A stretch of DNA of 64,000 bases from Limisalsivibrio acetivorans (GTDB taxonomy: Bacteria; Chrysiogenota; Deferribacteres; Deferribacterales; Geovibrionaceae): the NCBI RefSeq assembly GCF_000421105.1, contig NZ_ATWF01000001.1, forward strand, positions 902,930 to 966,929, written 5' to 3'. Of this stretch, positions 9,424 to 18,764 are shown piece by piece. The notes beneath the pieces are model-generated. The model had not been told where the DNA came from. It ran no database searches and worked only from the letters and a program-made list of their open reading frames with translations. Position 1 is the stretch's first letter. Each line of letters begins with the position of its first letter. The translations under genes and the position numbers were made by a program.

Positions 9424-10407
9424 TTGATATTCCTCGGTATAGAAACTTCCTGCGATGAAACCTCCCTTGCGATATACTGCACCAACAAGGGCATTCTTGC
9501 GGCAAAAACCGCATCCCAGGCGGATATACACTCCCGCTTCGGCGGTGTTGTGCCGGAGGTAGCATCCAGAAACCACATCCTTAAGCTTGAAAGCCTCTTT
9601 AACGAATGCCTAAGCATATCGGGCTTGGGTACCTCCGATATCGACTGCATCGGGGTAACCAACGCTCCAGGGCTCATCGGCGCACTCTTCGTCGGTGTAG
9701 GCTTTGCAAAGGGGCTGGGCTATTCCCTCGGCATACCTGTGATCCCCATAAACCACCTCTCTGCCCACATACTCGCCGCAGAGATAGAGCACGAGGAGCT
9801 GAAGCCCCCTTACCTTGCACTGATCATCAGCGGAGGTCACACCCACATCTACGACGTCGACAAGGCGCTCAACTACAGGCTTCTGGCAAAGACCCTCGAT
9901 GACGCCGCAGGGGAGAGCTTCGACAAAGTTGCCAAGATGATCGGCCTCGGCTACCCCGGCGGACCTGCCATTGAAAAGCTTGCAAAGGACGGGGACTCCG
10001 ATGCCGTAAAGCTCCCCATAGCCATGAAAAAGGATGACAACTTCAGCTTCTCCGGCCTGAAAACCGCCGTGCTGAATGCTTACAACACCGGGGAATACAG
10101 CAAAGCGGATCTTGCGGCATCCTTCCAGAAAACAACAGCTGAAACCCTCGTTCTCAAAACCATGCGGATAGCTAGAAGGTTCGGCAGAAAGCGGATAACC
10201 GTAGCCGGAGGTGTTGCCTGCAACGGATATATCAGAAACAGCTTCGCCGAAGCCTGCAGTGAAGGCGAGAAGGTCTACTTCCCCTCCTTCCGCCTGTGTA
10301 CCGACAACGGCGATATGATCGCTTATGCCGCCTCAAGATTTTATAACAGAAGGAGATTCTTCCCACTCGAAGGAAGAGCTTATGACACTCAACCCGAGAT
10401 CGGATAA
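9424..10407 (+). CDS. tsaD: tRNA N6-threonylcarbamoyladenosine transferase TsaD
   Basis: A 327-residue Kae1/TsaD protein that transfers threonylcarbamoyl to A37 of ANN-decoding tRNAs. It begins FLGIETSCDET and carries the metal-binding HxxxH in NHLSAHILA, then SGGHTH and the phosphate-binding GGVACN. A TTG start is chosen because the family starts at this point and no ATG precedes it in frame. It begins 1 base after the previous stop, so translation is likely coupled. Confidence 0.96.
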   Translation: MIFLGIETSCDETSLAIYCTNKGILAAKTASQADIHSRFGGVVPEVASRNHILKLESLFNECLSISGLGTSDIDCIGVTNAPGLIGALFVGVGFAKGLGYSLGIPVIPINHLSAHILAAEIEHEELKPPYLALIISGGHTHIYDVDKALNYRLLAKTLDDAAGESFDKVAKMIGLGYPGGPAIEKLAKDGDSDAVKLPIAMKKDDNFSFSGLKTAVLNAYNTGEYSKADLAASFQKTTAETLVLKTMRIARRFGRKRITVAGGVACNGYIRNSFAEACSEGEKVYFPSFRLCTDNGDMIAYAASRFYNRRRFFPLEGRAYDTQPEIG

Positions 10408-11368
10408 CACCATACTCCGGCTCCTTGATAATAACAGGCTAATCGCCGCACCCCTTGCCGGAATAACAACTCCCCCTTTCAGAAAAATGCTCCGGGATTT
10501 CCATGATGGGATTATATACACAGAGATGATCTCCGTCGAAGGCCTCATACGCATGGGTGCAAAGACCCTTGAATACCTTCGTCTTAACGATGCGGATCAC
10601 CCTGTGGGAATACAGCTCTTCGGCGGAAAGCCGGAATCATACCCCGAAGCGGTTCGTGTTGCCGAGGAATGCAGCAGCCCCGATTTCTACGATATTAACA
10701 TGGGCTGCCCCGTTAAGAAGGTTATCAAAGGGGGTAGCGGCTCCGCCCTCCTGTGCGACCTTCCCAGAGCAGGGAAAATAATCTCTGCACTCCGCAGAGC
10801 TACGGATAAACCCGTCACCGTAAAGATCCGCCTCGGCTGGGATAGGGATTCACTCATATATAACGAGCTCATCCGAATTGCCGCCGAGGAAGGGGCAGAC
10901 GCTGTAACCCTCCACGGCAGAACTAAAACAGAGATGTTCTCAGGTGTACCCGACTATGAACTCATCGCAGATGCTGTAGCCAACAGCTCCATCTCCGTTA
11001 TTGGAAACGGTAATGTTGCGGATGTAGAATCCATGAGAAGGATGGAGCAGACAGGATGCGACGGAATAATGATAGGCAGGGGGCTTATGAAGATGCCCTG
11101 GATCTTCGAATCACTCCGAAACGGAAAAAACCCCGAAGGATACCTTTCGGGCCCCCAGCTTTATGAACTGCTTCTCAAGCTCTACGACTACACCGAAGAA
11201 TTCGCTGAAGGGAAAAAATTCATCGATGCCTATAAGAAATACAGCGTATGGTTTTCCAAGGGTTTCCACGGTTCATCGGATTTTCGTACTAGGGTGTACA
11301 AATGCGGTGATGAATCCTCACTAAAAAAGTGTATGAAAGACTTTTTTCTTACTAGCGATCCGGTATAA
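10382..11368 (+). CDS. dus: tRNA-dihydrouridine synthase
   Basis: A 328-residue FMN-dependent tRNA-dihydrouridine synthase. The TIM barrel opens with IAAPLAGITTPPFR. The catalytic cysteine is in NMGCPVKKV, followed by KGGSGSALL, and the FMN phosphate site is GNGNV...GIMIGRG. ATG 10382 is chosen because GGAAGAG lies just upstream and the family begins here. A longer in-frame start at 10325 lies deep inside tsaD. It overlaps tsaD by 26 bases, and DusB-like features place it in the bacterial Dus family. Confidence 0.93.
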   Translation: MTLNPRSDNTILRLLDNNRLIAAPLAGITTPPFRKMLRDFHDGIIYTEMISVEGLIRMGAKTLEYLRLNDADHPVGIQLFGGKPESYPEAVRVAEECSSPDFYDINMGCPVKKVIKGGSGSALLCDLPRAGKIISALRRATDKPVTVKIRLGWDRDSLIYNELIRIAAEEGADAVTLHGRTKTEMFSGVPDYELIADAVANSSISVIGNGNVADVESMRRMEQTGCDGIMIGRGLMKMPWIFESLRNGKNPEGYLSGPQLYELLLKLYDYTEEFAEGKKFIDAYKKYSVWFSKGFHGSSDFRTRVYKCGDESSLKKCMKDFFLTSDPV

Positions 11369-11433
11369 TATTTTATATGATAAACGGCCTTCAATCTGAA
11401 AGAGCCGATACTTAAATTTTCATTGGATATGAT

Positions 11434-14340
11434 ATGAGGCTGAAACTTATACTTACAAGTCTGGTTTCCGTTACAGCCGTGGCCCTGCTTGTGGCGTATT
11501 CTGTTCTTACTTTGCGCATCGCAAACACAAAAGACACGCATAACCAGCTTACAGGTTATACATATACAAAGATAAGCTCATCCTTCTTTGAAAAACATCG
11601 CTCCGAGATAACAAAACTCGCCTCGCTGGAAACTGTAGGGAAACACCTGAAACTCGGCGAAAACCCTCACGATATACACATCATAACCAAAAGCTTTCAG
11701 GATCTTTCCGGTGCACTCTTTACTGGGATAATCCAAAACAGCGGGGCTCTTGAGGTATTCGCTGCCGATCAATCAAACAGATACATAAAAACTTCCATGT
11801 CAGAGCACGATCTCTTCATAAAGGGTATGAAGGGTAACGGGCTTGTATCCCCCAACTACGACAGTGTACTGGATAAACGCTACATTACCTTCTCTTCACC
11901 GGTATTCTATAATGGAGAGCCGGACCCTGTTGGTGTTGCCTTTGCCAAATTCTCCACAGAAAGCATCGGAAATGTACTTGAAGGATACCCCTACCCCGCC
12001 GCACTGATGACACCGGAGGGGGTTGTCTTCGTCTCCAATGTTGAGGAGTGGCTCTTTAAAACCGCCTTTGAAAGTAATGAGAGCACTCAGAAGCCCCAGC
12101 GCCTTGAAGGGGTAAAGCTCGGCAGTATCCCCCAGAAACTTGACAGCGATATAATATCACTCAGCGGGATAAAATACAGAACCATTATCAGCGAAATCGG
12201 CTCAGATCCCGACAACCGCTGGTATCTTTTCACAGCGTACCCCGCCGGACCCCACGACGGCCTCACAAGTCTGCAGACCAATCTAATTTCCGTAACTGGG
12301 CTGTTTGTCCTAGTCATGCTTTTCATCATACTCCTTTACACAAAGAGCCAGCACGCCCTTGTAAAGTCCGAAGAACAGTACAGAAAGATATTCGAAAACG
12401 CCCAGGAAGGTATTTTCCAGATAAACACAAGCGGCGAAATAATAAGCATAAACCCCTCCCTCGCAAGGATATTTGGTTATTACTCAACCCAGGAGATAAT
12501 CGACAATAACGTCCGGGTTACCGATGAGCTATACAACGACCCCAAGGACAGACAGAAACTCCTCGACCTACTCAGAACCCACGGAAAGATTAAGGACTAC
12601 GAGGTCAGAGTAAGACGGAATGACAACAAGGATATCTGGGTTATGATTCAGGCAAGATCAGTACGAAACAGCCAGAACGAGATAATTTATTATGAAGGCC
12701 TTGTTGAGGATGTGACGCAGAGGAAGGAGTCCGATCTTAAGCTTCGTAAGGCGTACGATGAACTCGAAAGGAAGGTTATAGAACGTACCGCAGAGCTTGA
12801 GGAGATAAACAGCGAACTGGTTAGAGCAAAGGAGACTGCCGATTCCGCCACAGCGGCGAAGAGCCGTTTCCTTGCGAATATGAGCCATGAGATAAGAACG
12901 CCCATAAACTCTATCATAGGCGCATCGGACATGGCGATGAATGAGGAGCTCCCGAGTCATACAGAGTATCTCGTCAAAATAATCCACTCCTCCGCCTACT
13001 CACTCATGGGAATAATAAACGATATCCTCGATTTCTCAAAGATCGAAGCAGGCAAGATGGAGGTGGATAACAAGCCGATGAAGCTCAACTCCATCATCCG
13101 TAAATCCGTAACCCTCTTCACCTCCCGTTCCGAAGAGAAAAAGATAGAGATATTTACCGACTGCGATCCGGATATCCCAGTCACTGTTATAGGAGATCCG
13201 GTACGTTTTCAGCAGATAATCTCAAACCTGCTAAGCAATGCCACAAAATTCACTGGTTACGGCGGGTTTATCATGGTCAGCACAAAGCTAGTCAATAAGT
13301 CAGCAAACGCCGTTCAGGTTCGGATAAACGTAGAGGACAACGGTATAGGCATCCCAAAAGAAAAGGTCGACGCCCTCTTTGAGCCCTTTATCCAGTCCGA
13401 CTTTTCAACCACAAGAAAATACGGCGGAACTGGGCTCGGACTCACCATCACCAAAGAACTTGTGGAGCTTATGGGGGGAACCATAAGCCTCGATTCCGAA
13501 AAGGGGCGTGGAAGCTGTTTCAGTATTATCATCAGATTTCCCATTCAAAACGAAGAACCGGAAGAACAGCCTGAGATTTTAAACCCCAGGCAGGTTGTGC
13601 TGTTTGACGAAAACCGTGAATTCACCCTTCGCATAAGCCGCCTTCTCCAACACCTCGGCATACCTTGCGAGAGGGCTGAATCGGATGCCGAACTCATAGA
13701 ACTCTCTATACCAGGAGGCTGTATCATCATCTGCTCCCCCGAATCATTGGAGAAGAGCCTAGATATAAGCCAGATTAACGATATACGTGAAAACAACAGC
13801 TTCATCTTCATGCTCAGCTCCGGTGACAAAAACCTCCCGCTTACTCCATCAGCGACAATCAGCAAACCGATATTCAGGGATATGCTCATGGAAAAGCTCG
13901 CTCTCGTAAACAGCAAAGGGGACGAACAGAGCCAGCTGGAAGCAGAGGACTCAGAGTTTGACATAGACTTCGATCTGAACGGATATAAAATCCTTATCGC
14001 AGAGGATAATATAGTAAATCAGAATATCGCCCTGGCTATCCTTCAGAAGGAGGGAGCAGAGGTTTTTACTGCAATGAACGGTGTAGAGGCGTGCAGGTTG
14101 GCGGAAAGAGGAGGCTTCCATATCATACTGATGGATGTACAGATGCCCGAGATGGACGGCCTTGAAGCAACGGCAAGACTACGCCAGAGTTTCACCAAAG
14201 AACAGCTCCCCATTATAGCTATGACAGCCCACGCCTCCGAAGAGGACAGAGAGGCTTGCTACGCCGCCGGGATGAACTTCTACCTGTCAAAGCCGGTCAG
14301 CAGGGTTAAACTGCTCGAAGCAGTAAAGATGTTCGGGTAG
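11434..14340 (+). CDS. Membrane hybrid sensor histidine kinase
   Basis: A 968-residue sensor: membrane helix (about 7-28), periplasmic Cache-like sensor (about 30-280), second helix (about 284-306), PAS domain (about 315-435), coiled coil, HisKA with phospho-His 485 (NMSHEIRTPINS), and HATPase with a GTGLGL box. A receiver-like domain (about 705-810) lacks the phospho-acceptor Asp, having CIIICSPE where the Asp should lie. A proper receiver follows with Asp 901 in ILMDVQMPEMDG. The signal and target are unknown, and no response regulator is adjacent. It starts 65 bases after dus. Confidence 0.93.
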   Translation: MRLKLILTSLVSVTAVALLVAYSVLTLRIANTKDTHNQLTGYTYTKISSSFFEKHRSEITKLASLETVGKHLKLGENPHDIHIITKSFQDLSGALFTGIIQNSGALEVFAADQSNRYIKTSMSEHDLFIKGMKGNGLVSPNYDSVLDKRYITFSSPVFYNGEPDPVGVAFAKFSTESIGNVLEGYPYPAALMTPEGVVFVSNVEEWLFKTAFESNESTQKPQRLEGVKLGSIPQKLDSDIISLSGIKYRTIISEIGSDPDNRWYLFTAYPAGPHDGLTSLQTNLISVTGLFVLVMLFIILLYTKSQHALVKSEEQYRKIFENAQEGIFQINTSGEIISINPSLARIFGYYSTQEIIDNNVRVTDELYNDPKDRQKLLDLLRTHGKIKDYEVRVRRNDNKDIWVMIQARSVRNSQNEIIYYEGLVEDVTQRKESDLKLRKAYDELERKVIERTAELEEINSELVRAKETADSATAAKSRFLANMSHEIRTPINSIIGASDMAMNEELPSHTEYLVKIIHSSAYSLMGIINDILDFSKIEAGKMEVDNKPMKLNSIIRKSVTLFTSRSEEKKIEIFTDCDPDIPVTVIGDPVRFQQIISNLLSNATKFTGYGGFIMVSTKLVNKSANAVQVRINVEDNGIGIPKEKVDALFEPFIQSDFSTTRKYGGTGLGLTITKELVELMGGTISLDSEKGRGSCFSIIIRFPIQNEEPEEQPEILNPRQVVLFDENREFTLRISRLLQHLGIPCERAESDAELIELSIPGGCIIICSPESLEKSLDISQINDIRENNSFIFMLSSGDKNLPLTPSATISKPIFRDMLMEKLALVNSKGDEQSQLEAEDSEFDIDFDLNGYKILIAEDNIVNQNIALAILQKEGAEVFTAMNGVEACRLAERGGFHIILMDVQMPEMDGLEATARLRQSFTKEQLPIIAMTAHASEEDREACYAAGMNFYLSKPVSRVKLLEAVKMFG

Positions 14341-14420
14341 TGTTAAATAACTATGCTTAAAAGACTGATAATTAGAGACTAGTTCAAGCTAAATAATGTA
14401 TTTATAATAATTTAAGTGGT

Positions 14421-14452
14421 AAGGAGAAATTTTTAGGGAATACTTTCCCCTT
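14421..14452 (+). repeat. TTTTTAGG-loop hairpin, copy a
   Basis: The stem AAGGAGAAA (14421-14429) pairs with TTTCCCCTT (14444-14452) with one mismatch. The loop is TTTTTAGGGAATAC. The same loop sits on different stems at 15041, 54702 and 55362. Confidence 0.7.
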
Positions 14453-14484
14453 AGAATCACCTTTAAAACTCCTTTATCTATCTG

Positions 14485-14738
14485 AATAATTTTCCATCCA
14501 TGGAAATTATTCTGCCGTTCGAAGAAAGAAACTTCCTTCTCACTTGCGCAAGCGAGCTTTCATCCATGAAAGCTTATGCTGATCATACGTTTGAGGTTGA
14601 AGCGAATAAAGCCAACACGGATGTTGGCTCTGAAGTGAAGAATATGGAGCTATGCTTCATATTCTGTAACGGAAGTAAGCGGAGCGAAGGCTTTGCCAAG
14701 CGTAGCGGCAGGGAAATTCTCAGGATGATAAATTTCCC
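14485..14738 (+). repeat. Composite hairpin unit 1 (with leader)
   Basis: Full-length unit with a leader. Hairpins in order: AATAATTT/AAATTATT (14485-14511), AGCTTTCAT/ATGAAAGCT near 14556-14575, GCCAACA/TGTTGGC (14611-14628), GAATATG/CATATTC (about 14640-14664), a GGCTTTGCC...GCGGC segment, and GGGAAATT/AATTTCCC (14711-14738). Confidence 0.75.
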
Positions 14739-14753
14739 AGATAGGATTAGTCT

Positions 14754-14883
14754 GGCTTCCAAGGATGGAAGCCCTGAAGGCGAAAGGAAGAACAGCTTTG
14801 CTGGTCTGACGAAGCCGGAAGTACGAGAGGGCAAAGTCCCTTTGCCCGAACAGCAATGGAATTTCCACGGACGGGAAATTCCA
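14754..14883 (+). repeat. Composite hairpin unit 2
   Basis: Hairpins in order: GGCTTCC/GGAAGCC (14754-14773), CAGC/GCTG (14793-14803), GGGCAAAG/CTTTGCCC with loop TCC (14829-14847), and GGAATTTCC/GGAAATTCC at the end. It is colinear with the unit at 55217 but has a different third stem. Confidence 0.75.
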
Positions 14884-14895
14884 TAGATTAAAATA

Positions 14896-15024
14896 GGCTT
14901 CCAAGGATGGAAGCTCTGAAGTGAAGAATATGGAGCTATGCTTCATATTCTGTAACGGAAGTAAGCGAAGCGAAGGCTTTGCCGAGCGCAGCGGCAGGGA
15001 AATTCTCAGGATGATGAATTTCCC
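14896..15024 (+). repeat. Composite hairpin unit 3
   Basis: Begins with the GGCTTCC stem, has GAATATG/CATATTC as the second hairpin and the GCCGAGCGCAGCGGC segment as the third, and ends with GGGAAATT/AATTTCCC. It lacks the leader. Confidence 0.75.
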
Positions 15025-15040
15025 ATATAAATTAAGACTT

Positions 15041-15072
15041 AAGGGGTGCTTTTTAGGAACAAACCACCCCTT
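15041..15072 (+). repeat. TTTTTAGG-loop hairpin, copy b
   Basis: A perfect stem AAGGGGTG (15041-15048) / CACCCCTT (15065-15072) around the loop CTTTTTAGGAACAAAC. Compared with the copy at 55362 both stem arms have changed together (GGGGAAA/TTTCCCC there). Confidence 0.8.
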
Positions 15073-15104
15073 AACAACCCCTCAAAAACTCCTTTATCTA
15101 TCTG

Positions 15105-15358
15105 AATAATTTCCCATCCATGAAAACTATTCTGCCGTTCGAAGAAAGAAACTTCCTTCTCACTTACGCAAGCGAGCTTTCATCCATGAAAGCTTATGCT
15201 AATCACACATTTGAGGTCGATACGTAAAAGGCTTCCATGGACGGAAGCCCTGAAGTGAAGAATATGGAGCTGTGCTTCATATTCTGTAACGGAAGTAAGC
15301 GGAGCGAAGGCTTTGCCGAGCGCAGCGGCAGGGAAATTCTCAGGATGATGAATTTCCC
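15105..15358 (+). repeat. Composite hairpin unit 4 (with leader)
   Basis: Second full-length unit, nearly colinear with unit 1, including the leader with AGCTTTCAT/ATGAAAGCT. The first variable stem is GGCTTCC/GGAAGCC instead of GCCAACA/TGTTGGC. The GAATATG hairpin has loop base TGT instead of TAT. Confidence 0.75.
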
Positions 15359-15394
15359 AGATTATATGGACGGGAATTTCCATATATTAAAATA

Positions 15395-15523
15395 GGCTTC
15401 CAAGGACGGAAGCCTCTGAAGTGCAGAATATGGAGCTATGCTTCATATTCTGCAACGGAAGTAAGCGAAGCGAAGGCTTTGCCAAGCGGAGCGGCAATGG
15501 AATTTCCATGGATGGGAAATTCC
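15395..15523 (+). repeat. Composite hairpin unit 5
   Basis: Starts with GGCTTCC/GGAAGCC, then GAATATG/CATATTC and the GCCAAGCGGAGCGGC segment. It ends with GGAATTTCC/GGAAATTCC instead of GGGAAATT/AATTTCCC, so end modules are exchanged between units. It ends 16 bases before the tex stop codon. Confidence 0.75.
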
Positions 15524-15538
15524 ATAGATTAAATGGCC

Positions 15539-17656
15539 CTAGTTCATACTAAGACTTACCCTTCCCCGCTCCTTATCAACCTCAAGCACTCTCACCTTAA
15601 CGTTGTCCCCCACAGAGACTATATCCGAAGGGTGTTTAACGAACCTGTCCGCCAAACGCGAGATATGAACCAGGCCGTCATTCTTCAGACCAATGTCCAC
15701 AAATGCGCCGAAGTCCACAACGTTTGTAACCTTACCATCCAATACCATACCAGCCTTAAGCTGCTCGAGGTTTACAACGCCCTTTTTGAACAGGAGTGGA
15801 TCCAGATCGTCCCTGATATCCCTGTCCGGCTTTTCGAGGCTTTCTATAATATCTTCAAGGGTGAACTCACCCAGATCAAGCTCCTTACCGAGCCCTTTCA
15901 TGTTCTTATTACGAAGTGCCAGCTTGATAAGTTCGGAGTTTGCCAGCGATACATTCAGCTTTTTAAGCAGAAGATAGGCGGATTCGTAGCTTTCGGGGTG
16001 GATGAACATGCTGTCCATGGGCTCTTCGCCGTCATAGACCTTAAGAAAGCCTGCACACTGCTTAAAGGTCTGCTCACCGATACCTTCTACCTCCATGAGC
16101 TGTTTACGGCTCATGAATTTGCCAAGTTTTTCCCTCGTGCTGACGATCCTTTCAGCCAGACTGCGGCTAAGCCCTGCAACGTACTGGAGGAGTGACACAC
16201 TGGCTGTATTGAGGTCCACACCAACGCTGTTCACAACATCCTCAACAACGTTTTCCAGTGATTCCCCCAGTCTTTTCGGGTTAACATCATGCTGATACAT
16301 CCCTACACCGATGGATCTGGGTTCTATCTTAACCAGCTCTGCGAGGGGATCTATGACACGTCTGGCGATGGAGACCGCACCCCTTATGGATACATCCAGA
16401 TCGGGGAACTCCTTCTGGGCAATACTGCCTGCAGAATATACGCTTGCTCCCGCTTCGCTTACAATGGCATAGCTTAATTCGAGGGCGCTGTCCTCTATAA
16501 CCGATGCCACGAACTCCTCTGTCTCGCGGCTTGCGGTTCCGTTTCCGATAACGATGGAGTTAACGCCGTACTTTCTGACCATATCTGTAACAGTGCGCCT
16601 GCTCCCCTCGTAATCCGCCTGGGGCTTGGTGGGGTAGATAACGCCGTAATCGAGCAGTCCCCCCATATCGTTGACAACGGCAAACTTACACCCCGTGCGG
16701 AATGCTGGGTCGATCCCGAGAATAACTCTGCCCGAGACCCTTGGTGTAAGCAGGAGGCTTTTAAGGTTGTTTGCGAAGACCTCAATCGCCTTTTCCTCAC
16801 CCTTGTCCTTAAGGGTTGCACGCAGATCCAGTTCTGCGGAAACGGAGAGGGTCTTCCTATATGATGCGGAGGCGCATTTCATAGTCACGTCGTTCTGAAC
16901 TATCCCTTTTTCGCCCATGTTCCGGAGGATAGCCGCCATACATTTTTCTTCATCGGGATTTATCTTCACACGGAGGATCTTCTCCCGTTCGCCACGAAAT
17001 ATCGCCAGAACCCTGTGCGGTGGTATCTCTTCCGCCTTCTGTTCGAACTCGTAGTAGTCCTCATAGGATGTACGCTCGGTGACATCCTTGCGCTTGGAGC
17101 AAGCGAGGACGCCAGTTTCGTGGTAAAGCTCCCTTATCCTTGTTCTGGTATCCGGATCGTGTCCGATCTCTTCTGTGATTATATCCTTTGCCATCTCAAG
17201 TGCTATCTCGGCGGATTCCACATTCTCACCAATGAATTCTGCGCACTTTGAATCGAGAGCTGATAGATCGTCATTCTCCTTGATCCAGTCCGCAAGGGGC
17301 TGCAGACCCGCTTCCCTCGCTATATCCGCCTTGGTCTTCTTCTTCGATTTATAGGGTGCATAAAGATCCTCGAGATCCTTCATGGTGGTGGCATCGAGGA
17401 TCGCCTTTTTGAGCTCATCGGTGAGCTTGCCCTTTTCATCGATGGCGGCGAGCACCTCTTCCTTACGCTTTTCCAAGGCCACAAGATACTCGAACCGTTC
17501 TATAATGTTACGTATATCCTCCGCTTCCATCCCACCGGTCATCTCCTTGCGGTATCGGGCTATGAAGGGGACTGTGTTTCCATCCTGATGGAGGGCTATG
17601 AGGTTTTCTACGCTTTTTTTGTTTTTAGAAAACTCTGACGCAACGATTTCAATCAT
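15539..17656 (-). CDS. tex: Tex family RNA-binding transcription accessory protein
   Basis: A 705-residue Tex protein: N-terminal helical region, YqgF-like RNase H fold (around VILGIDPAFRTGCKFAVV), tandem helix-hairpin-helix repeats (LNTASVSLLQYVAGLSRSLA) and a C-terminal S1 domain (VTNVVDFGAFVDIGLKNDG). It binds nucleic acid and affects transcription and RNA handling. ATG 17656 is chosen because AGAGGA lies 7 bases upstream; the ATG at 17674 has no ribosome site. Length is normal for the family. Confidence 0.95.
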   Translation of the reverse strand: MIEIVASEFSKNKKSVENLIALHQDGNTVPFIARYRKEMTGGMEAEDIRNIIERFEYLVALEKRKEEVLAAIDEKGKLTDELKKAILDATTMKDLEDLYAPYKSKKKTKADIAREAGLQPLADWIKENDDLSALDSKCAEFIGENVESAEIALEMAKDIITEEIGHDPDTRTRIRELYHETGVLACSKRKDVTERTSYEDYYEFEQKAEEIPPHRVLAIFRGEREKILRVKINPDEEKCMAAILRNMGEKGIVQNDVTMKCASASYRKTLSVSAELDLRATLKDKGEEKAIEVFANNLKSLLLTPRVSGRVILGIDPAFRTGCKFAVVNDMGGLLDYGVIYPTKPQADYEGSRRTVTDMVRKYGVNSIVIGNGTASRETEEFVASVIEDSALELSYAIVSEAGASVYSAGSIAQKEFPDLDVSIRGAVSIARRVIDPLAELVKIEPRSIGVGMYQHDVNPKRLGESLENVVEDVVNSVGVDLNTASVSLLQYVAGLSRSLAERIVSTREKLGKFMSRKQLMEVEGIGEQTFKQCAGFLKVYDGEEPMDSMFIHPESYESAYLLLKKLNVSLANSELIKLALRNKNMKGLGKELDLGEFTLEDIIESLEKPDRDIRDDLDPLLFKKGVVNLEQLKAGMVLDGKVTNVVDFGAFVDIGLKNDGLVHISRLADRFVKHPSDIVSVGDNVKVRVLEVDKERGRVSLSMN

Positions 17657-17698
17657 ACCAAATCCTCTTTCCATAAAGTAGTTATATATTGTTAAAGT

Positions 17699-18604
17699 TT
17701 AGACTCCACCGAGGAGATAAAACCAGACGGGGAGTGTAATAAACGAAAGTGGAATCCCGATGCCCAGCATAAGTGTGGCTAGCGGAGGGTCTAGATCGTA
17801 GTCCATGGCAACGATGCTGGAGGTGACCATCGGCCCCATGGCTGCCTCGAAGACGGTTACCTGCACGATCTCCCCAGTGCCCCCCATGAGCCAGACAAAG
17901 AGGATATATATCACAACAGGTGCCACTGCAAGCTTATACAACAGACCGACACCGAGCTTACCCAATGCCCCTTTCATATAGCCGAGGTGAAGCTGAAAGC
18001 CCACCGAAACCAGCGCAAGGGGTGTTATGGTGGAACCGAGCTCCGACAGAGTTATTATAAGCCATTCGGGATACTCCACCGGCTTAAGCAAAACTGCCAC
18101 CACAAGTGCTTGAAAGGGGGGGAACATAGCGACCTTTTTGAGCACCTGGGCAAAGCTGAGTTTACCGGATGAGAATTTTGCCGCAGTGAAAATCCCTAAT
18201 GTTGAGAGGCAGAGGAAAGAGCCCGCCTGATCCGCCAGAACGCCTATGCCCACAAGGGATGCACCGTAGTATGCGTTAATCATAGGTATGCCGACGAAGG
18301 ATGTATTTCCGAACCCGCCGGAGAGCATAAGGCATCCGATACTCTGCCTTCCCAGACCCATAGCCTTGCCCACTATGAGGAAAAACACAACGCTCACAAG
18401 AAAGACTATCCAGGCCATCGTTATGGGGAAGGCGAGGGAAAGGTCTATCTTGAGTTCGTGGATATGGAGCAGTGCGAGTGCGGGGAGCGAGATATTGATA
18501 ATGAACTGATTGAGTACCGTGGCTGAACCTGAGGGGAACCTTCCCGACCGGCGCATTATCATGCCCGCAAGAAAACACACAACAAGAAGAATTATATTAC
18601 CCAC
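17699..18604 (-). CDS. AEC family transporter
   Basis: A 301-residue membrane protein with about ten hydrophobic helices in two similar halves, typical of the auxin efflux carrier family. Typical stretches are NQFIINISLPALALLHI near the N terminus and SVGFQLHLG in the middle. Bacterial members carry organic acids such as malate or malonate; the substrate cannot be read from the sequence. It lies upstream of tex on the same strand with a gap of about 40 bases to the chosen tex start, so cotranscription is possible. Confidence 0.85.
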   Translation of the reverse strand: MGNIILLVVCFLAGMIMRRSGRFPSGSATVLNQFIINISLPALALLHIHELKIDLSLAFPITMAWIVFLVSVVFFLIVGKAMGLGRQSIGCLMLSGGFGNTSFVGIPMINAYYGASLVGIGVLADQAGSFLCLSTLGIFTAAKFSSGKLSFAQVLKKVAMFPPFQALVVAVLLKPVEYPEWLIITLSELGSTITPLALVSVGFQLHLGYMKGALGKLGVGLLYKLAVAPVVIYILFVWLMGGTGEIVQVTVFEAAMGPMVTSSIVAMDYDLDPPLATLMLGIGIPLSFITLPVWFYLLGGV

Positions 18605-18728
18605 CTGAACGCCGCCTCCGGGATAGAATGAACTAAAAAAATAGTCTGGGTAAATCAGTGATCCTTTACTAAATCTTCAGGATTTTAACTGGAAATTGGC
18701 AAATTAATCAAGTGCCTGTTTCCAGATG

Positions 18729-18737
18729 TGTTATAAT
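18729..18737 (+). promoter_or_regulatory. Extended -10 promoter for the YqiA-like operon
   Basis: TGTTATAAT is a perfect -10 hexamer with the TG extension, 27 bases before the ATG at 18765. No good -35 box is seen, as expected of extended -10 promoters. Confidence 0.5.
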
Positions 18738-18764
18738 AACCCATATGATTAAAGGTTTATTGCA

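Larger units (their letters stand above)
14341..15538 (+). repeat. Non-coding repeat locus I (composite hairpin elements)
   Basis: About 1.2 kb with no credible gene. It holds five copies of a modular repeat also found at 54.3-55.6 kb. Each copy is a chain of short palindromes joined by conserved linkers such as CTGAAG, CGGAAGT and GGCTTTGCC. Two larger hairpins with a conserved TTTTTAGG loop separate them. Short ORFs here are produced by the repeats and have no family resemblance. The copies are listed separately. Confidence 0.85.

Noticed and set aside
14500-15383. Short ORFs of 60-130 residues in repeat locus I (both strands)
   Set aside because: They are built from the palindromic repeats, similar peptides recur in several copies, and they match no family.
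14485-15523. CRISPR array
   Set aside because: Repeats are not regular in length or spacing, and the variable parts are palindromes rather than unique spacers.
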